A stretch of DNA of 15,018 nucleotides. Source: CAYSND01 sp964642235. GTDB lineage: Bacteria; Bacteroidota; Bacteroidia; Bacteroidales; UBA932. The stretch is taken from assembly GCA_964642235.1 (NCBI GenBank), contig CAZXOP010000040.1, positions 1 through 15,018 on the forward strand. Direction: 5' to 3'. The notes under the pieces were generated by a model. The model did not search any database. It was not told where the DNA came from and saw only the letters and a list, made by a program, of their open reading frames with translations. Below are positions 6,503 to 13,244 of this stretch, piece after piece (positions within the stretch are counted from its first letter, which is position 1; each line of letters starts with the position of its first letter). The translations under genes and the position numbers were made by a program.

Positions 6503-6970
6503 ATGAAACGAATATCTATTTTAATCTCTTTATGCTTATTGGTTCTAACGAGTTGCACTGATTATAATGCAGTATCAATTCATTCGGTAGGGCTTGAAAG
6601 TTTCAAGTTGGAGAGTACTACCAAGGCAAAAGTAATCGTTTCTGCTGTTGTCAATAACCCTACATCTAAAGTTCTAATTTTAGAAGGGGTAGAGGGGATA
6701 TTATATAGAGACACTGTGAAGTTTGCTAATATTAATCTGTTAGAGCCGACCTCAGTTGGCTCAAAAATTGAAGAGAAAGTAAATATTACTACGGAGCTCT
6801 TTTTAATAGATCCTATAGCACTACTCTCAACAGGTCTTAATTTTAGAAATATGAGGTCAGATGAGTTTAAGGTAGATGGGGTAGTGACGGTAAGACCTGA
6901 GGGGGGATGTAAAAAGAAGTTTCGTATAAAAGGAGTACCGGTAACCCAGTTATTTGAATATTTTAAGTAG
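6503..6970 (+). CDS. LEA14-like lipoprotein, function unknown
   Basis: Encodes 155 aa with a lipoprotein signal peptide. MKRISILISLCLLVLTSC ends in lipobox LTSC, so C18 should be lipidated and the protein anchored in the envelope. The mature part is a single beta-rich domain: VGLESFKLESTTKAKVIVSA, then VNNPTSKVLILEGVEGILYR, then KIEEKVNITTELFLIDP. The NNP followed by a beta-sandwich pattern is typical of LEA type 2 (LEA14-like) domains found in many small Bacteroidetes lipoproteins. The next gene begins directly after its stop codon with no gap, so the two are co-translated and may act together at the envelope. Confidence 0.8.
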   Translation: MKRISILISLCLLVLTSCTDYNAVSIHSVGLESFKLESTTKAKVIVSAVVNNPTSKVLILEGVEGILYRDTVKFANINLLEPTSVGSKIEEKVNITTELFLIDPIALLSTGLNFRNMRSDEFKVDGVVTVRPEGGCKKKFRIKGVPVTQLFEYFK

Positions 6971-7447
6971 ATGAAAAGATTAATATTATTATTTTCAATT
7001 TTGTTTATTGCTCTGAATCTCAATGCTCAGAACAGAGAGATCTCCGAGCAGAATGTTGAGGTGGCACAAGATACTATTCCTAAGAGAGATACCCTCTCTT
7101 TTGATAAATTAATCTATTCATTGGGCGGTTCTATCATATGTTCAGACTCCTTGAAAGTAATGATGGGGAAGCAGCTTATTAAGAATAAAAAAAGAACTTT
7201 TACAGGGTATAGAATTAGAATATTTTTCGACAATAAACAGAATGCAAGGGTGGTTTCTGAACAGATTTCTGCTGTTTTCTCTGAGCAATACCCCTCTATC
7301 CCTGTCTATAGGGAACATGCAAACCCCTATTTTAAGGTCTCAGTGGGGAACTTTAGGACTAAATCAGACGCTATGAAGTTCTTAAATGAAATTAAGGATG
7401 TTTACCCCTCTGCATTTCTAGTTAGAGAGGCTTTTTCCACCATTTAG
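6971..7447 (+). CDS. Secreted SPOR-domain protein
   Basis: Encodes 158 aa. A signal peptide of about 20 residues (MKRLILLFSILFIALNLNAQ) predicts export to the periplasm. The C-terminal part from about 75 contains a SPOR-like fold: TGYRIRIFFDNKQNARVVSE, then YPSIPVYREHANPYFKVSVG, then FRTKSDAMKFLNEIKDVYP and the closing AFLVRE strand. SPOR domains bind glycan strands lacking stem peptides, usually at division septa. There is no catalytic domain; the stretch between signal and SPOR is short. It starts one base after the stop of the lipoprotein gene. Its last 26 bases overlap the 3' end of glsB on the other strand. Confidence 0.85.
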   Translation: MKRLILLFSILFIALNLNAQNREISEQNVEVAQDTIPKRDTLSFDKLIYSLGGSIICSDSLKVMMGKQLIKNKKRTFTGYRIRIFFDNKQNARVVSEQISAVFSEQYPSIPVYREHANPYFKVSVGNFRTKSDAMKFLNEIKDVYPSAFLVREAFSTI

Positions 7448-8390
7448 GTCGGACTTTATTTGCCATTGCTTGGAGCAGGAACTGCATAGGTTTAATATGT
7501 CTATCTAATTTTTCGGGATATATATCAGCCATTCTAATAAGAATCCCTGTCTCTTCCACTCCACCAAACTCCTCATTTATGGCAGTTCCGAATACATTCA
7601 TGGAAGGGGAGAGGTTTATATAGGAGTTAATGAGGGGGGGGATGTGTTCCCCATATATTTTTAATTCATTAATAAGAACTTTATATGCCTCATTATATTC
7701 AAGGTTCTTAAATAACTCTTTATAGTATGTATTATTAATATCGAAATCAATAGGGTTAATAGGAGTTACTAATCCCTCTTTATCAGGGAAATAGTTGTTA
7801 AGAAAATTAAGCAGGGTATTTCTTGCCTTATAGTTGTAAGAGGTGTACATAGTGGCTTTGCCGAAAAAATACCTGTAGTTATCATATTTAACCATCAATG
7901 CACCAAGTCCATCCCATAGATTATCAAGGGAAAAAATAGATTTTTTCCGTCTGCTTACCTCCGAAAAATAAGAGTTGACAAATGAGCGTCCAAGTTCTAT
8001 AGTAAATGGGAGGTACTCATCTTCGAATTTTTTTGAAAAGCTAAAGAGCTCCCTTGTGGCTAATTTCTCAGGCTCTATCCCTCCGCATAAGATATAGCGG
8101 TACCCTCCTAATATATCTTTATCTTTTGGATCCCATACTATAAGCTGTTTGTATGGGTAGTGTGGATCTGTGTCGAAACTATCCACATCAATAGATTTAC
8201 CCGTGCCACCGCCTGACATTCTAAATGCGATTTCCCTTAATCTCCCGATCTCTCTCATGGTGTGGGGTGAGTCAAATGCAGTAATTTCATATAACTCATT
8301 TCCCCCTCTACGGGTATGACTTATAAACTTATCTTGAGTTAGTTCCTCAATAATTAAATTTCTTTCAACAGGCTGAATTATCGGTTCCAT
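7422..8390 (-). CDS. glsB: GlsB-type N-acyltransferase (glycine lipid synthesis)
   Basis: Encodes 322 aa of the hemolysin/OlsB-like GNAT group (Acetyltransf_5). In Bacteroides, GlsB transfers a 3-hydroxy fatty acyl group to glycine, giving an N-acyl glycine that GlsA then O-acylates. Seen here: SPHTMREIGRLREIAFRMSG near residue 45, a DVDSFDTD segment (68-75), LGGYRYILCGG, and FTIELGRSFVNSYF, which is the hallmark ELGRSFV motif of this group, followed by a LWDGLGALMVKY helix. The start at 8390 lies 26 bases inside the end of glsA, implying translational coupling. The 3' end overlaps the SPOR gene tail to tail by 26 bases. The exact amino acid acceptor (glycine or another) is inferred from gene pairing. 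Confidence 0.82.
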   Translation of the reverse strand: MEPIIQPVERNLIIEELTQDKFISHTRRGGNELYEITAFDSPHTMREIGRLREIAFRMSGGGTGKSIDVDSFDTDPHYPYKQLIVWDPKDKDILGGYRYILCGGIEPEKLATRELFSFSKKFEDEYLPFTIELGRSFVNSYFSEVSRRKKSIFSLDNLWDGLGALMVKYDNYRYFFGKATMYTSYNYKARNTLLNFLNNYFPDKEGLVTPINPIDFDINNTYYKELFKNLEYNEAYKVLINELKIYGEHIPPLINSYINLSPSMNVFGTAINEEFGGVEETGILIRMADIYPEKLDRHIKPMQFLLQAMANKVRPKWWKKPL

Positions 8391-9189
8391 AAACTTTATT
8401 TCTAATAATCTCTGTCCATTGTTTCGGAGATCCTCCCGCTTTGAGAGTCTCTATCGTGATAGGTTCTCGTATATAAAACTCAAAGTTACGTTTTTTTTGC
8501 TTAAACATCTCACTTGGTAAGAGGAATGTCTCTATATTGAATTTGATTTTTAATAATTTCCTTAGTTTTGCGACCCTATAAAAACGCATGGAATTTCTCC
8601 CCTCAAAATAGATGGGTACTATATCCCTATCATGTTCAATAGCTTTGGTAACAAAGGCCTTTTTCCATTCCAAATCAGTTACTTTACCCTTTATTAGTCT
8701 TGAACAAAGACCGGCAGGAAAATAGACAATCGGAGCATCAGAGGCGAATGTTTCATTAAATGCATAAGCGTAACTATGTCCCATTTTTCCATATTTATCA
8801 ACCGGGACAAATAGCGACTGCAGGGGTTTTACGTTCATTAACAGGTCATTGGTAAATGTTTTCACGTTACCGAAGAGCGAGCCTATATATGATATGTAAA
8901 TAAGTCCGTCAAGTCCCCCGAGTGGATGATTTGAGACGAAAACGTACTTCCTGCTACTATCAAAAGTGTATCTGTTATGTGGTGTATATGTTACCCCATA
9001 TAGTTCTAATGCCTTATTCACAAATTCGACCCCTTGGTACTCTTTTCCGAGAGAGAGTACATTATTTATATCATCTTGATGGATGATTTTTTTTACTAAG
9101 TTTATGATAAATTTAGGAATTTTCTTTTTAGTTTTCTGAGCAAACACCTTCTCTACATCGATTAGGAAAGTATTATTATTTTCTTCCAT
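8365..9189 (-). CDS. glsA: GlsA-type O-acyltransferase (PlsC-like, glycine lipid synthesis)
   Basis: Encodes a 274-aa acyltransferase of the PlsC/LPLAT superfamily. It probably adds the second acyl chain to the hydroxyl of the N-acyl glycine made by GlsB; such lipids support stress resistance in Bacteroides. The active-site block is VSNHPLGGLDG, with H88 and D94 separated by five residues rather than the four of the classical HX4D box. The FPAG motif in APIVYFPAGLCSRL and the later IVPIYFEGRNS match acyl-acceptor motifs of the family. No membrane segment is obvious. The start chosen is the ATG at 9189; an upstream in-frame TTG (9213) lies inside the -7 promoter element and is rejected. It is first in a two-gene unit with glsB. 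Confidence 0.82.
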   Translation of the reverse strand: MEENNNTFLIDVEKVFAQKTKKKIPKFIINLVKKIIHQDDINNVLSLGKEYQGVEFVNKALELYGVTYTPHNRYTFDSSRKYVFVSNHPLGGLDGLIYISYIGSLFGNVKTFTNDLLMNVKPLQSLFVPVDKYGKMGHSYAYAFNETFASDAPIVYFPAGLCSRLIKGKVTDLEWKKAFVTKAIEHDRDIVPIYFEGRNSMRFYRVAKLRKLLKIKFNIETFLLPSEMFKQKKRNFEFYIREPITIETLKAGGSPKQWTEIIRNKVYGTDNSAC

Positions 9190-9210
9190 ATCAAATTTAT
9201 TAATAATGAG

Positions 9211-9218
9211 CAAAGTTA
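9211..9218 (-). promoter_or_regulatory. -7 element for glsA-glsB
   Basis: TAACTTTG on the minus strand matches TAnnTTTG and lies 21 nt before the glsA ATG at 9189. No TTTG is found at the -33 position. It rules out the upstream TTG as translation start. Confidence 0.55.
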
Positions 9219-9231
9219 ATGAAATAAAAAG

Positions 9232-9239
9232 TAAATTTG
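9232..9239 (+). promoter_or_regulatory. -7 element for upp
   Basis: TAAATTTG on the plus strand matches TAnnTTTG and lies 18 nt before the upp ATG at 9258. It is 13 nt from the opposing glsA element (9211-9218). The -33 box is not recognisable. An in-frame TTG at 9237 is part of this element. Confidence 0.5.
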
Positions 9240-9257
9240 CTGAAATATTATATTGTC

Positions 9258-9911
9258 ATGAAAGTAATAAACCTCGGAGAAACCAACTCAATTCTTAATC
9301 ATTTTATTAATGAAATTCGTGATCAGTCTATCCAGAAAGATCAGATGAGATTTAGGAGAAACCTTGAAAGAATAGGTGAAATCTTTGCTTATGAGATTAG
9401 TAAGAAGTTAAAGTTTAAGCCACATCAGGTTCATACCCCCCTTGGAATAGCTGAAAGTAATATTATGGATAACGAGATAGTGCTTGCCACAATTCTTCGT
9501 GCAGGACTACCTCTCCATGAAGGTTTGCTACATTACTTTGATAAGGCTCAAAATGCATTCGTAGCCGCATACAGAAAATATGGTAAAGACAATAAATTTG
9601 ATATCCAAATCGAATATGCCTCTTCACCTTCCATAGAAGGGAAGATTCTGATACTTGCTGACCCAATGCTCGCCACAGGGTCCTCTGTAGTATTGACATA
9701 CCATAGATTAGCAGCAGAGGGGGAACCTCTGCACACTCATATTGTTTGTCCTATTGCAAGTGCTTACGGTGTTGAATATCTCTCAAAGCACCTTTCACAT
9801 AAAAAAACCACCCTTTGGGTAGCTGCTATAGATGAGGAACTTACTAATAAGTCTTATATCGTTCCGGGATTAGGGGATGCAGGGGATCTTGCTTACGGAA
9901 GCAAGCTATAA
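9258..9911 (+). CDS. upp: Uracil phosphoribosyltransferase
   Basis: Salvages uracil by joining it to PRPP to make UMP; cytoplasmic. It has 217 aa, close to the usual 208-210. The PRPP-binding loop is LILADPMLATGSSVV (131-145). ATILRAGLPLHEGLL (77-91) is the flexible region around the active site, and the C-terminal AAIDEELTNKSYIVPGLGDA is the uracil-binding segment typical of UPRTase. The ATG at 9258 is preferred because an in-frame TTG 21 nt upstream is inside the promoter -7 element. The gene is divergent from glsA. Its last six bases overlap the rpoN stop on the other strand. Confidence 0.96.
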   Translation: MKVINLGETNSILNHFINEIRDQSIQKDQMRFRRNLERIGEIFAYEISKKLKFKPHQVHTPLGIAESNIMDNEIVLATILRAGLPLHEGLLHYFDKAQNAFVAAYRKYGKDNKFDIQIEYASSPSIEGKILILADPMLATGSSVVLTYHRLAAEGEPLHTHIVCPIASAYGVEYLSKHLSHKKTTLWVAAIDEELTNKSYIVPGLGDAGDLAYGSKL

Positions 9912-11315
9912 CTCCTTACGAAGTCTGGCTATAGGGATATTAAGCTGTTCTCTATATTTTGCCACTGTGCGGCGAGCGACCTTATACCCTTTATCTGACA
10001 ATACAGAGACTAACTCTTCATCTGTAAGAGGTTTCTGTTTATTTTCAACCTCCACACTCTCCATTAGAACTTTTTTAATCTCTCTTGTGGAGACCTCTTC
10101 CCCTGAATCGGTCATTAATCCTTCAGAGAAGAAATATTTCAAAGGGTAAATACCGAAGTGTGTCTGAATATATTTACAGTTTACCACTCTCGAAATAGTG
10201 GAGATGTCAAGCCCGGTCTTCTCTGCTATGTTTTTTAGAACCATAGGTTTGAGTTTAGTCTCATCCCCCTCCATAAAGAACTCCCTTTGGAACTCTATTA
10301 TGGCATTCATTGTATTATTAAGAGTATTGTGTCGCTGTTTTATTGCCTCTACAAACCATTTTGCAGAGTCAAGTTTTTGTTTGACGAAAGTTGCAGCCTC
10401 TTTTCCTGCACGAGACGAAGAGTTTGCGGAGCTAATTAAAAGATCTGCATATCTCCTATTGACACGAAGTTCAGGGATGGAAAATTTAGGCATTGTCATA
10501 AGAAACTCACCATCTTTTATCTCAAGAATAAAGTCAGGGACCACCTGCTGTGCCTGCTCAATATATGAATCATCAATCTGCCCACCGGGGCGGGGGTTAA
10601 GATGAACTATCTCATCAATGGCATCTTTCAACTCATTTTCAGAGATATTAAGTTTGGTCATTATTTTAGAATAGTGTTTTTTGGAGAATTCCGTAAAACA
10701 ATTAGCTAAAATCCTCTCGGCATTTTCCTTGGCAGGAGTGCTAAGATTTGTTCTTATCTGTAACAACAGACACTCCTGGAGGTTTCTTGCTCCTATTCCG
10801 ACAGGTTCAAACTGTTGAATAATCTTAAGAATCTCTTCTGTCTCTTCCGGAGTCGTCTCGATTCCTTGGCGGAATGCGATATCGTCAGATAGGGACTCAA
10901 TATCCCTTCTTAAATACCCATCATCATCGAGGCTTCCAATAATAAACTGAGCAATAGTCCTTTTGCGCTCATCAAGATGATGATATCCTAATTGCATAAT
11001 GAGAGATTGGTGAAAGCTCTCTTTTACGGAGAAAGTATTATACTGTGGCTGTAACTCTTTCCCCTGATTATTTACATAAAGTTTGTAAGAAGGGGTGGGG
11101 TCATCAGAAGAATATTCACTGAGAGAGACAGTTTTGGGAGAATCGTCAAGGTCAGAGTCTCCATCGGAAACTTCGTCCAATACAGGATTCTCCTCAAGCT
11201 CTTTCTTAATGCGTTGCTCAAGCTCAAGTGTGGGGAGCTCCAATAGCTTAATGGTCTGTATTTGAAGAGGGGAGAGCCCCTGCTGTAGTTTCTGATGTAA
11301 CCCTTGCTTTAACAT
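9906..11315 (-). CDS. rpoN: RNA polymerase sigma-54 factor
   Basis: Alternative sigma factor that needs an AAA+ activator and recognises -24/-12 promoters. It has 469 aa and is full length. Region I is the Gln/Leu-rich N-terminus MLKQGLHQKLQQGLSPLQIQ, which contacts activators. It is followed by an acidic region II (about 47-70, rich in D, E and S), the core-binding region, and a helix-turn-helix region with KTGLDISTISRVV. The RpoN box is ARRTVAKYR (447-455), complete. The ATG at 11315 is 18 nt after the stop of the racemase gene. A -7 element of the primary sigma type lies 4 nt upstream (11320-11327), suggesting its own near-leaderless transcript in addition to readthrough from radC and the racemase. 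No sigma-54 activator gene is in this window. Confidence 0.97.
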   Translation of the reverse strand: MLKQGLHQKLQQGLSPLQIQTIKLLELPTLELEQRIKKELEENPVLDEVSDGDSDLDDSPKTVSLSEYSSDDPTPSYKLYVNNQGKELQPQYNTFSVKESFHQSLIMQLGYHHLDERKRTIAQFIIGSLDDDGYLRRDIESLSDDIAFRQGIETTPEETEEILKIIQQFEPVGIGARNLQECLLLQIRTNLSTPAKENAERILANCFTEFSKKHYSKIMTKLNISENELKDAIDEIVHLNPRPGGQIDDSYIEQAQQVVPDFILEIKDGEFLMTMPKFSIPELRVNRRYADLLISSANSSSRAGKEAATFVKQKLDSAKWFVEAIKQRHNTLNNTMNAIIEFQREFFMEGDETKLKPMVLKNIAEKTGLDISTISRVVNCKYIQTHFGIYPLKYFFSEGLMTDSGEEVSTREIKKVLMESVEVENKQKPLTDEELVSVLSDKGYKVARRTVAKYREQLNIPIARLRKEL

Positions 11316-11319
11316 ACTG

Positions 11320-11327
11320 CAAAGATA
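11320..11327 (-). promoter_or_regulatory. -7 element for rpoN
   Basis: TATCTTTG on the minus strand matches TAnnTTTG exactly, 4 nt before the rpoN ATG and inside the short gap after the racemase gene. The identical sequence at the identical distance is found in front of miaB. No -33 TTTG is seen at 19 nt. Confidence 0.5.
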
Positions 11328-11333
11328 GGATTT

Positions 11334-12029
11334 TTATTTATAATAAAGTTCTCTGATACAACCATCTACTAATGCCTCGAGGGAGGAGATTAGCATATCA
11401 TCTGGCAAATCAGCACATTTATATGCAATAGGTATTTCTGTACAGGCACCCACTATCGGGAGTTTTTCTATTTTCCAAAGCTCCTCTACCACTACCCTAA
11501 ATCTTTCTCCTGCCTCCTCTCTCTTCCCCCACTTCACAAGGTCTGTTATATGGTGTATTTCGGCTTGCATTTCTTTAGAGGGGATTCTAAAGGAATATCC
11601 TGAAGAGGCGGCATGTCGCTGATAAAGCCCTGTATTCATTGTTCCGAGTGTCGCCGTTAACCACGAGCCTTGGGGCGAAATGGTAGCTGAGGCGCGGATA
11701 GTCTCCTCTATAATATGGATTATCGGCTTGGAGATCTCATCTTTAAAACCATCTATAAAGTAATGTGCTGTATTACATATTACACAAAGTCTCTCTGCTC
11801 CCCATCCGATGAGAGTATTAAGACCATCTTTTATATAATTAGTGGGATCGGGACCCTTACCAAGTAAAAAAGTAGTCCGGTCAGGAGTTATGGTGTTTGA
11901 ATAAACTATCATTCGAGGGTGCTCTTGGTCGCACTCAGCCGGAGCTTTCTCAGCTAAAATCCTTAGAAATTCAGCAGTTGCTGCCGGTCCCATACCTCCG
12001 AGGACACCTAATGTTTTATCAGTTCGCAT
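11334..12029 (-). CDS. Aspartate/glutamate racemase family protein
   Basis: Encodes 231 aa of the cofactor-independent Asp/Glu racemase superfamily, which interconverts L- and D-amino acids with two catalytic cysteines. Both are present: C85 in VICNTAHYF and C196 in VGACTEIPI. The N-terminal LGVLGGMGPAATAEF is the signature of the aspartate racemase / YgeA group rather than MurI glutamate racemase. The true substrate is not decidable from sequence; broad-specificity racemases share these motifs. The start is placed at the ATG at 12029; an extended frame from a TTG at 12071 abuts the radC stop and runs through sequence with a weak promoter-like TACTTTCG (12049-12056). The gene lies between radC and rpoN on the same strand. 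Confidence 0.88.
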   Translation of the reverse strand: MRTDKTLGVLGGMGPAATAEFLRILAEKAPAECDQEHPRMIVYSNTITPDRTTFLLGKGPDPTNYIKDGLNTLIGWGAERLCVICNTAHYFIDGFKDEISKPIIHIIEETIRASATISPQGSWLTATLGTMNTGLYQRHAASSGYSFRIPSKEMQAEIHHITDLVKWGKREEAGERFRVVVEELWKIEKLPIVGACTEIPIAYKCADLPDDMLISSLEALVDGCIRELYYK

Positions 12030-12071
12030 CTCTGTTATTATTACGGTGCGAAAGTAATAAAAAGAGAGCAA

Positions 12072-12761
12072 TTACACACACGCTTCGTCCGAAAAACTAA
12101 AATGCTTATTTCCGGCAATTATAATATGGTCAAGCAGGGCAATGTCAAACAATGCTGCTGCCTCTCTCAAAAGACGTGTCTGCTTCTTATCCTGCTCCCC
12201 GGGATAGGGGTTCCCCGATGGGTGGTTATGGACAATAACAATAGCACTTGCAAGTTTTTCAACAGCCTTCTTTATAATAAGTCTTGTATCCATAATAGTC
12301 GCACTAACCCCTCCCACACTTATCCTCTCCCTTCCGATGAGCTTGTTTGCTCTATTGAGATAGAGTACCCAGCACTCTTCGTGTGGTAAGTTTTTAAGGA
12401 GTGGTGCAATTATTTTCACCACAGAGTCGGAGGAGACTATCTGTGGTTTTGCGTCAGGGATTTCTGAGGAGAATCTCGCCATTAATTCGAAGAGTGCAAT
12501 AATGGTAGTAGCTTTAGTCATCCCTATCCCTTCGATTTCACATAACTGGTCAAGAGAGAGTTTCGAGAGGGTATTGAGTGAGTTTTCCGCTCTGGCAAGT
12601 AGCTTCCTCGCTAAATCGACGGCTGTGTCATTTTTGCTTCCAGTTCTAAGTAAAATCGCAATCAGTTCCGAGTCTTTTAATGATTTAGCACCATCTAACA
12701 TCATTTTTTCCCTCGGTCTCTCCTCTTCCTTCCAATCTTTAATTCTAATAATTTTTGCCAT
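12072..12761 (-). CDS. radC: RadC family (JAB/MPN domain) protein
   Basis: Encodes 229 aa. The N-terminal part has a UPF0758 helix-hairpin-helix module, with LCEIEGIGMTKATTI (73-87) as the hairpin. The C-terminal part is a JAB1/MPN-type metalloprotease-like domain. Its metal ligands are visible in HNHPSGNPYPGEQD: H178, H180 and D191. RadC was named for a supposed DNA-repair role that has since been questioned, so the function is unsettled; nucleic-acid transactions are only suggested by the hairpin module. The gene begins 8 nt after the terminator that follows rpsT. I see no exact -7 element, only TACTTTTTG with one extra base further upstream. The racemase and rpoN follow. Confidence 0.93.
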   Translation of the reverse strand: MAKIIRIKDWKEEERPREKMMLDGAKSLKDSELIAILLRTGSKNDTAVDLARKLLARAENSLNTLSKLSLDQLCEIEGIGMTKATTIIALFELMARFSSEIPDAKPQIVSSDSVVKIIAPLLKNLPHEECWVLYLNRANKLIGRERISVGGVSATIMDTRLIIKKAVEKLASAIVIVHNHPSGNPYPGEQDKKQTRLLREAAALFDIALLDHIIIAGNKHFSFSDEACV

Positions 12762-12769
12762 TATGTTAT

Positions 12770-12802
12770 AAAAAAACTCCCCAAATATTGGAGAGTTTTT
12801 TT
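12770..12802 (-). terminator. Strong, symmetrical intrinsic terminator after rpsT
   Basis: AAAAAAACTC (12770-12779) pairs with GAGTTTTTTT (12793-12802), with an extra CC/GG pairing inside the loop. The A-tract and T-tract make it usable in both directions, but only rpsT (minus) is read into it. It separates the tRNA-Glu/rpsT transcript from radC, whose ATG is only 8 nt beyond. Confidence 0.8.
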
Positions 12803-12830
12803 ATCTTATTGCGTCAAAAAGTAAAAAGAT

Positions 12831-13082
12831 TTACAATTTATTTACATAAACTGAAATACCTGATTTTAAATTTGAAGCCTTATTAGCATGGATAACATTA
12901 ATCTTAGCTAATTTGTCAATCATAGCTGAAACCTTAGGGAGCATTGCTGTTGCAGCCTCTTTATCTGTAGTATTACGAAGCGCACGGATGGCGTTTCTTG
13001 TAGTTTTTGCATAATACTTGTTATGCAATCTGCGTGTCTCGTTTTGACGATTACGCTTTTCTGCTGATGCGTGATTTGCCAT
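12831..13082 (-). CDS. rpsT: 30S ribosomal protein S20
   Basis: Primary 16S rRNA-binding protein of the small subunit. It has 83 aa, typical for the family, almost all helical and strongly basic. The start MANHASAEKRNRQNETRRLH matches the S20 N-terminus, which usually begins with a run like MANxxSAxKR, and the C-terminal HANKASNLKSGISVYVNKL matches the final helix. It lies 19 nt behind the tRNA-Glu gene with no promoter between, so the two are probably one transcript processed at the tRNA 3' end. It is followed by the terminator at 12770-12802. Confidence 0.96.
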   Translation of the reverse strand: MANHASAEKRNRQNETRRLHNKYYAKTTRNAIRALRNTTDKEAATAMLPKVSAMIDKLAKINVIHANKASNLKSGISVYVNKL

Positions 13083-13101
13083 TACAATTTTTTCTTTATT
13101 A

Positions 13102-13176
13102 TGGTAGTGGGTAGGGGAATCGAACCCCTATTGCAAGAATGAAAATCTTGAGTCCTAACCGTTAGACGAACCCACC
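13102..13176 (-). tRNA. tRNA-Glu (anticodon TTC), CCA encoded
   Basis: The minus strand folds as a full cloverleaf. The acceptor stem is GGTGGGT with ACCCACT (a G-U first pair). The anticodon stem CAAGA/TCTTG closes the loop TTTTCAT, giving anticodon TTC. The T arm is AGGGG-TTCGATT-CCCCT. The discriminator base is A and CCA is encoded (13102-13104). The body without CCA is 72 nt. It is driven by the consensus promoter at 13194-13224 and lies directly upstream of rpsT. Confidence 0.96.
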
Positions 13177-13193
13177 TCATTATTTTGGGAGTG

Positions 13194-13224
13194 CAAAGGT
13201 ATAAATTATTTCTTAGCTTGCAAA
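13194..13224 (-). promoter_or_regulatory. Full-consensus promoter for tRNA-Glu and rpsT
   Basis: On the minus strand, TTTG (13221-13224), a 19-nt spacer and TACCTTTG (13194-13201) match the Bacteroidetes consensus exactly. It lies 17 nt before the tRNA 5' end. The -7 box is identical to those of the trp leader and the abi leader. Confidence 0.87.
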
Positions 13225-13244
13225 TTAATTTTTACAAAAGACTC

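Noticed and set aside
9190..9213. Upstream TTG start for glsA
   Set aside because: It lies in the -7 element TAACTTTG; the ATG at 9189 is 21 nt downstream.
9463..9736. Open frames antisense to upp
   Set aside because: They lie wholly inside upp, have no recognisable motif and are explained as shadows of the real frame.
10198..10605. Plus-strand open frame inside rpoN
   Set aside because: It is antisense to a complete, conserved sigma-54 gene; the protein is hydrophobic-looking but matches nothing I know.
12030..12071. Extended start (TTG at 12071) for the racemase
   Set aside because: The extra 14 residues do not resemble the family N-terminus, which begins just before LGVLGGMGP; the ATG at 12029 fits.
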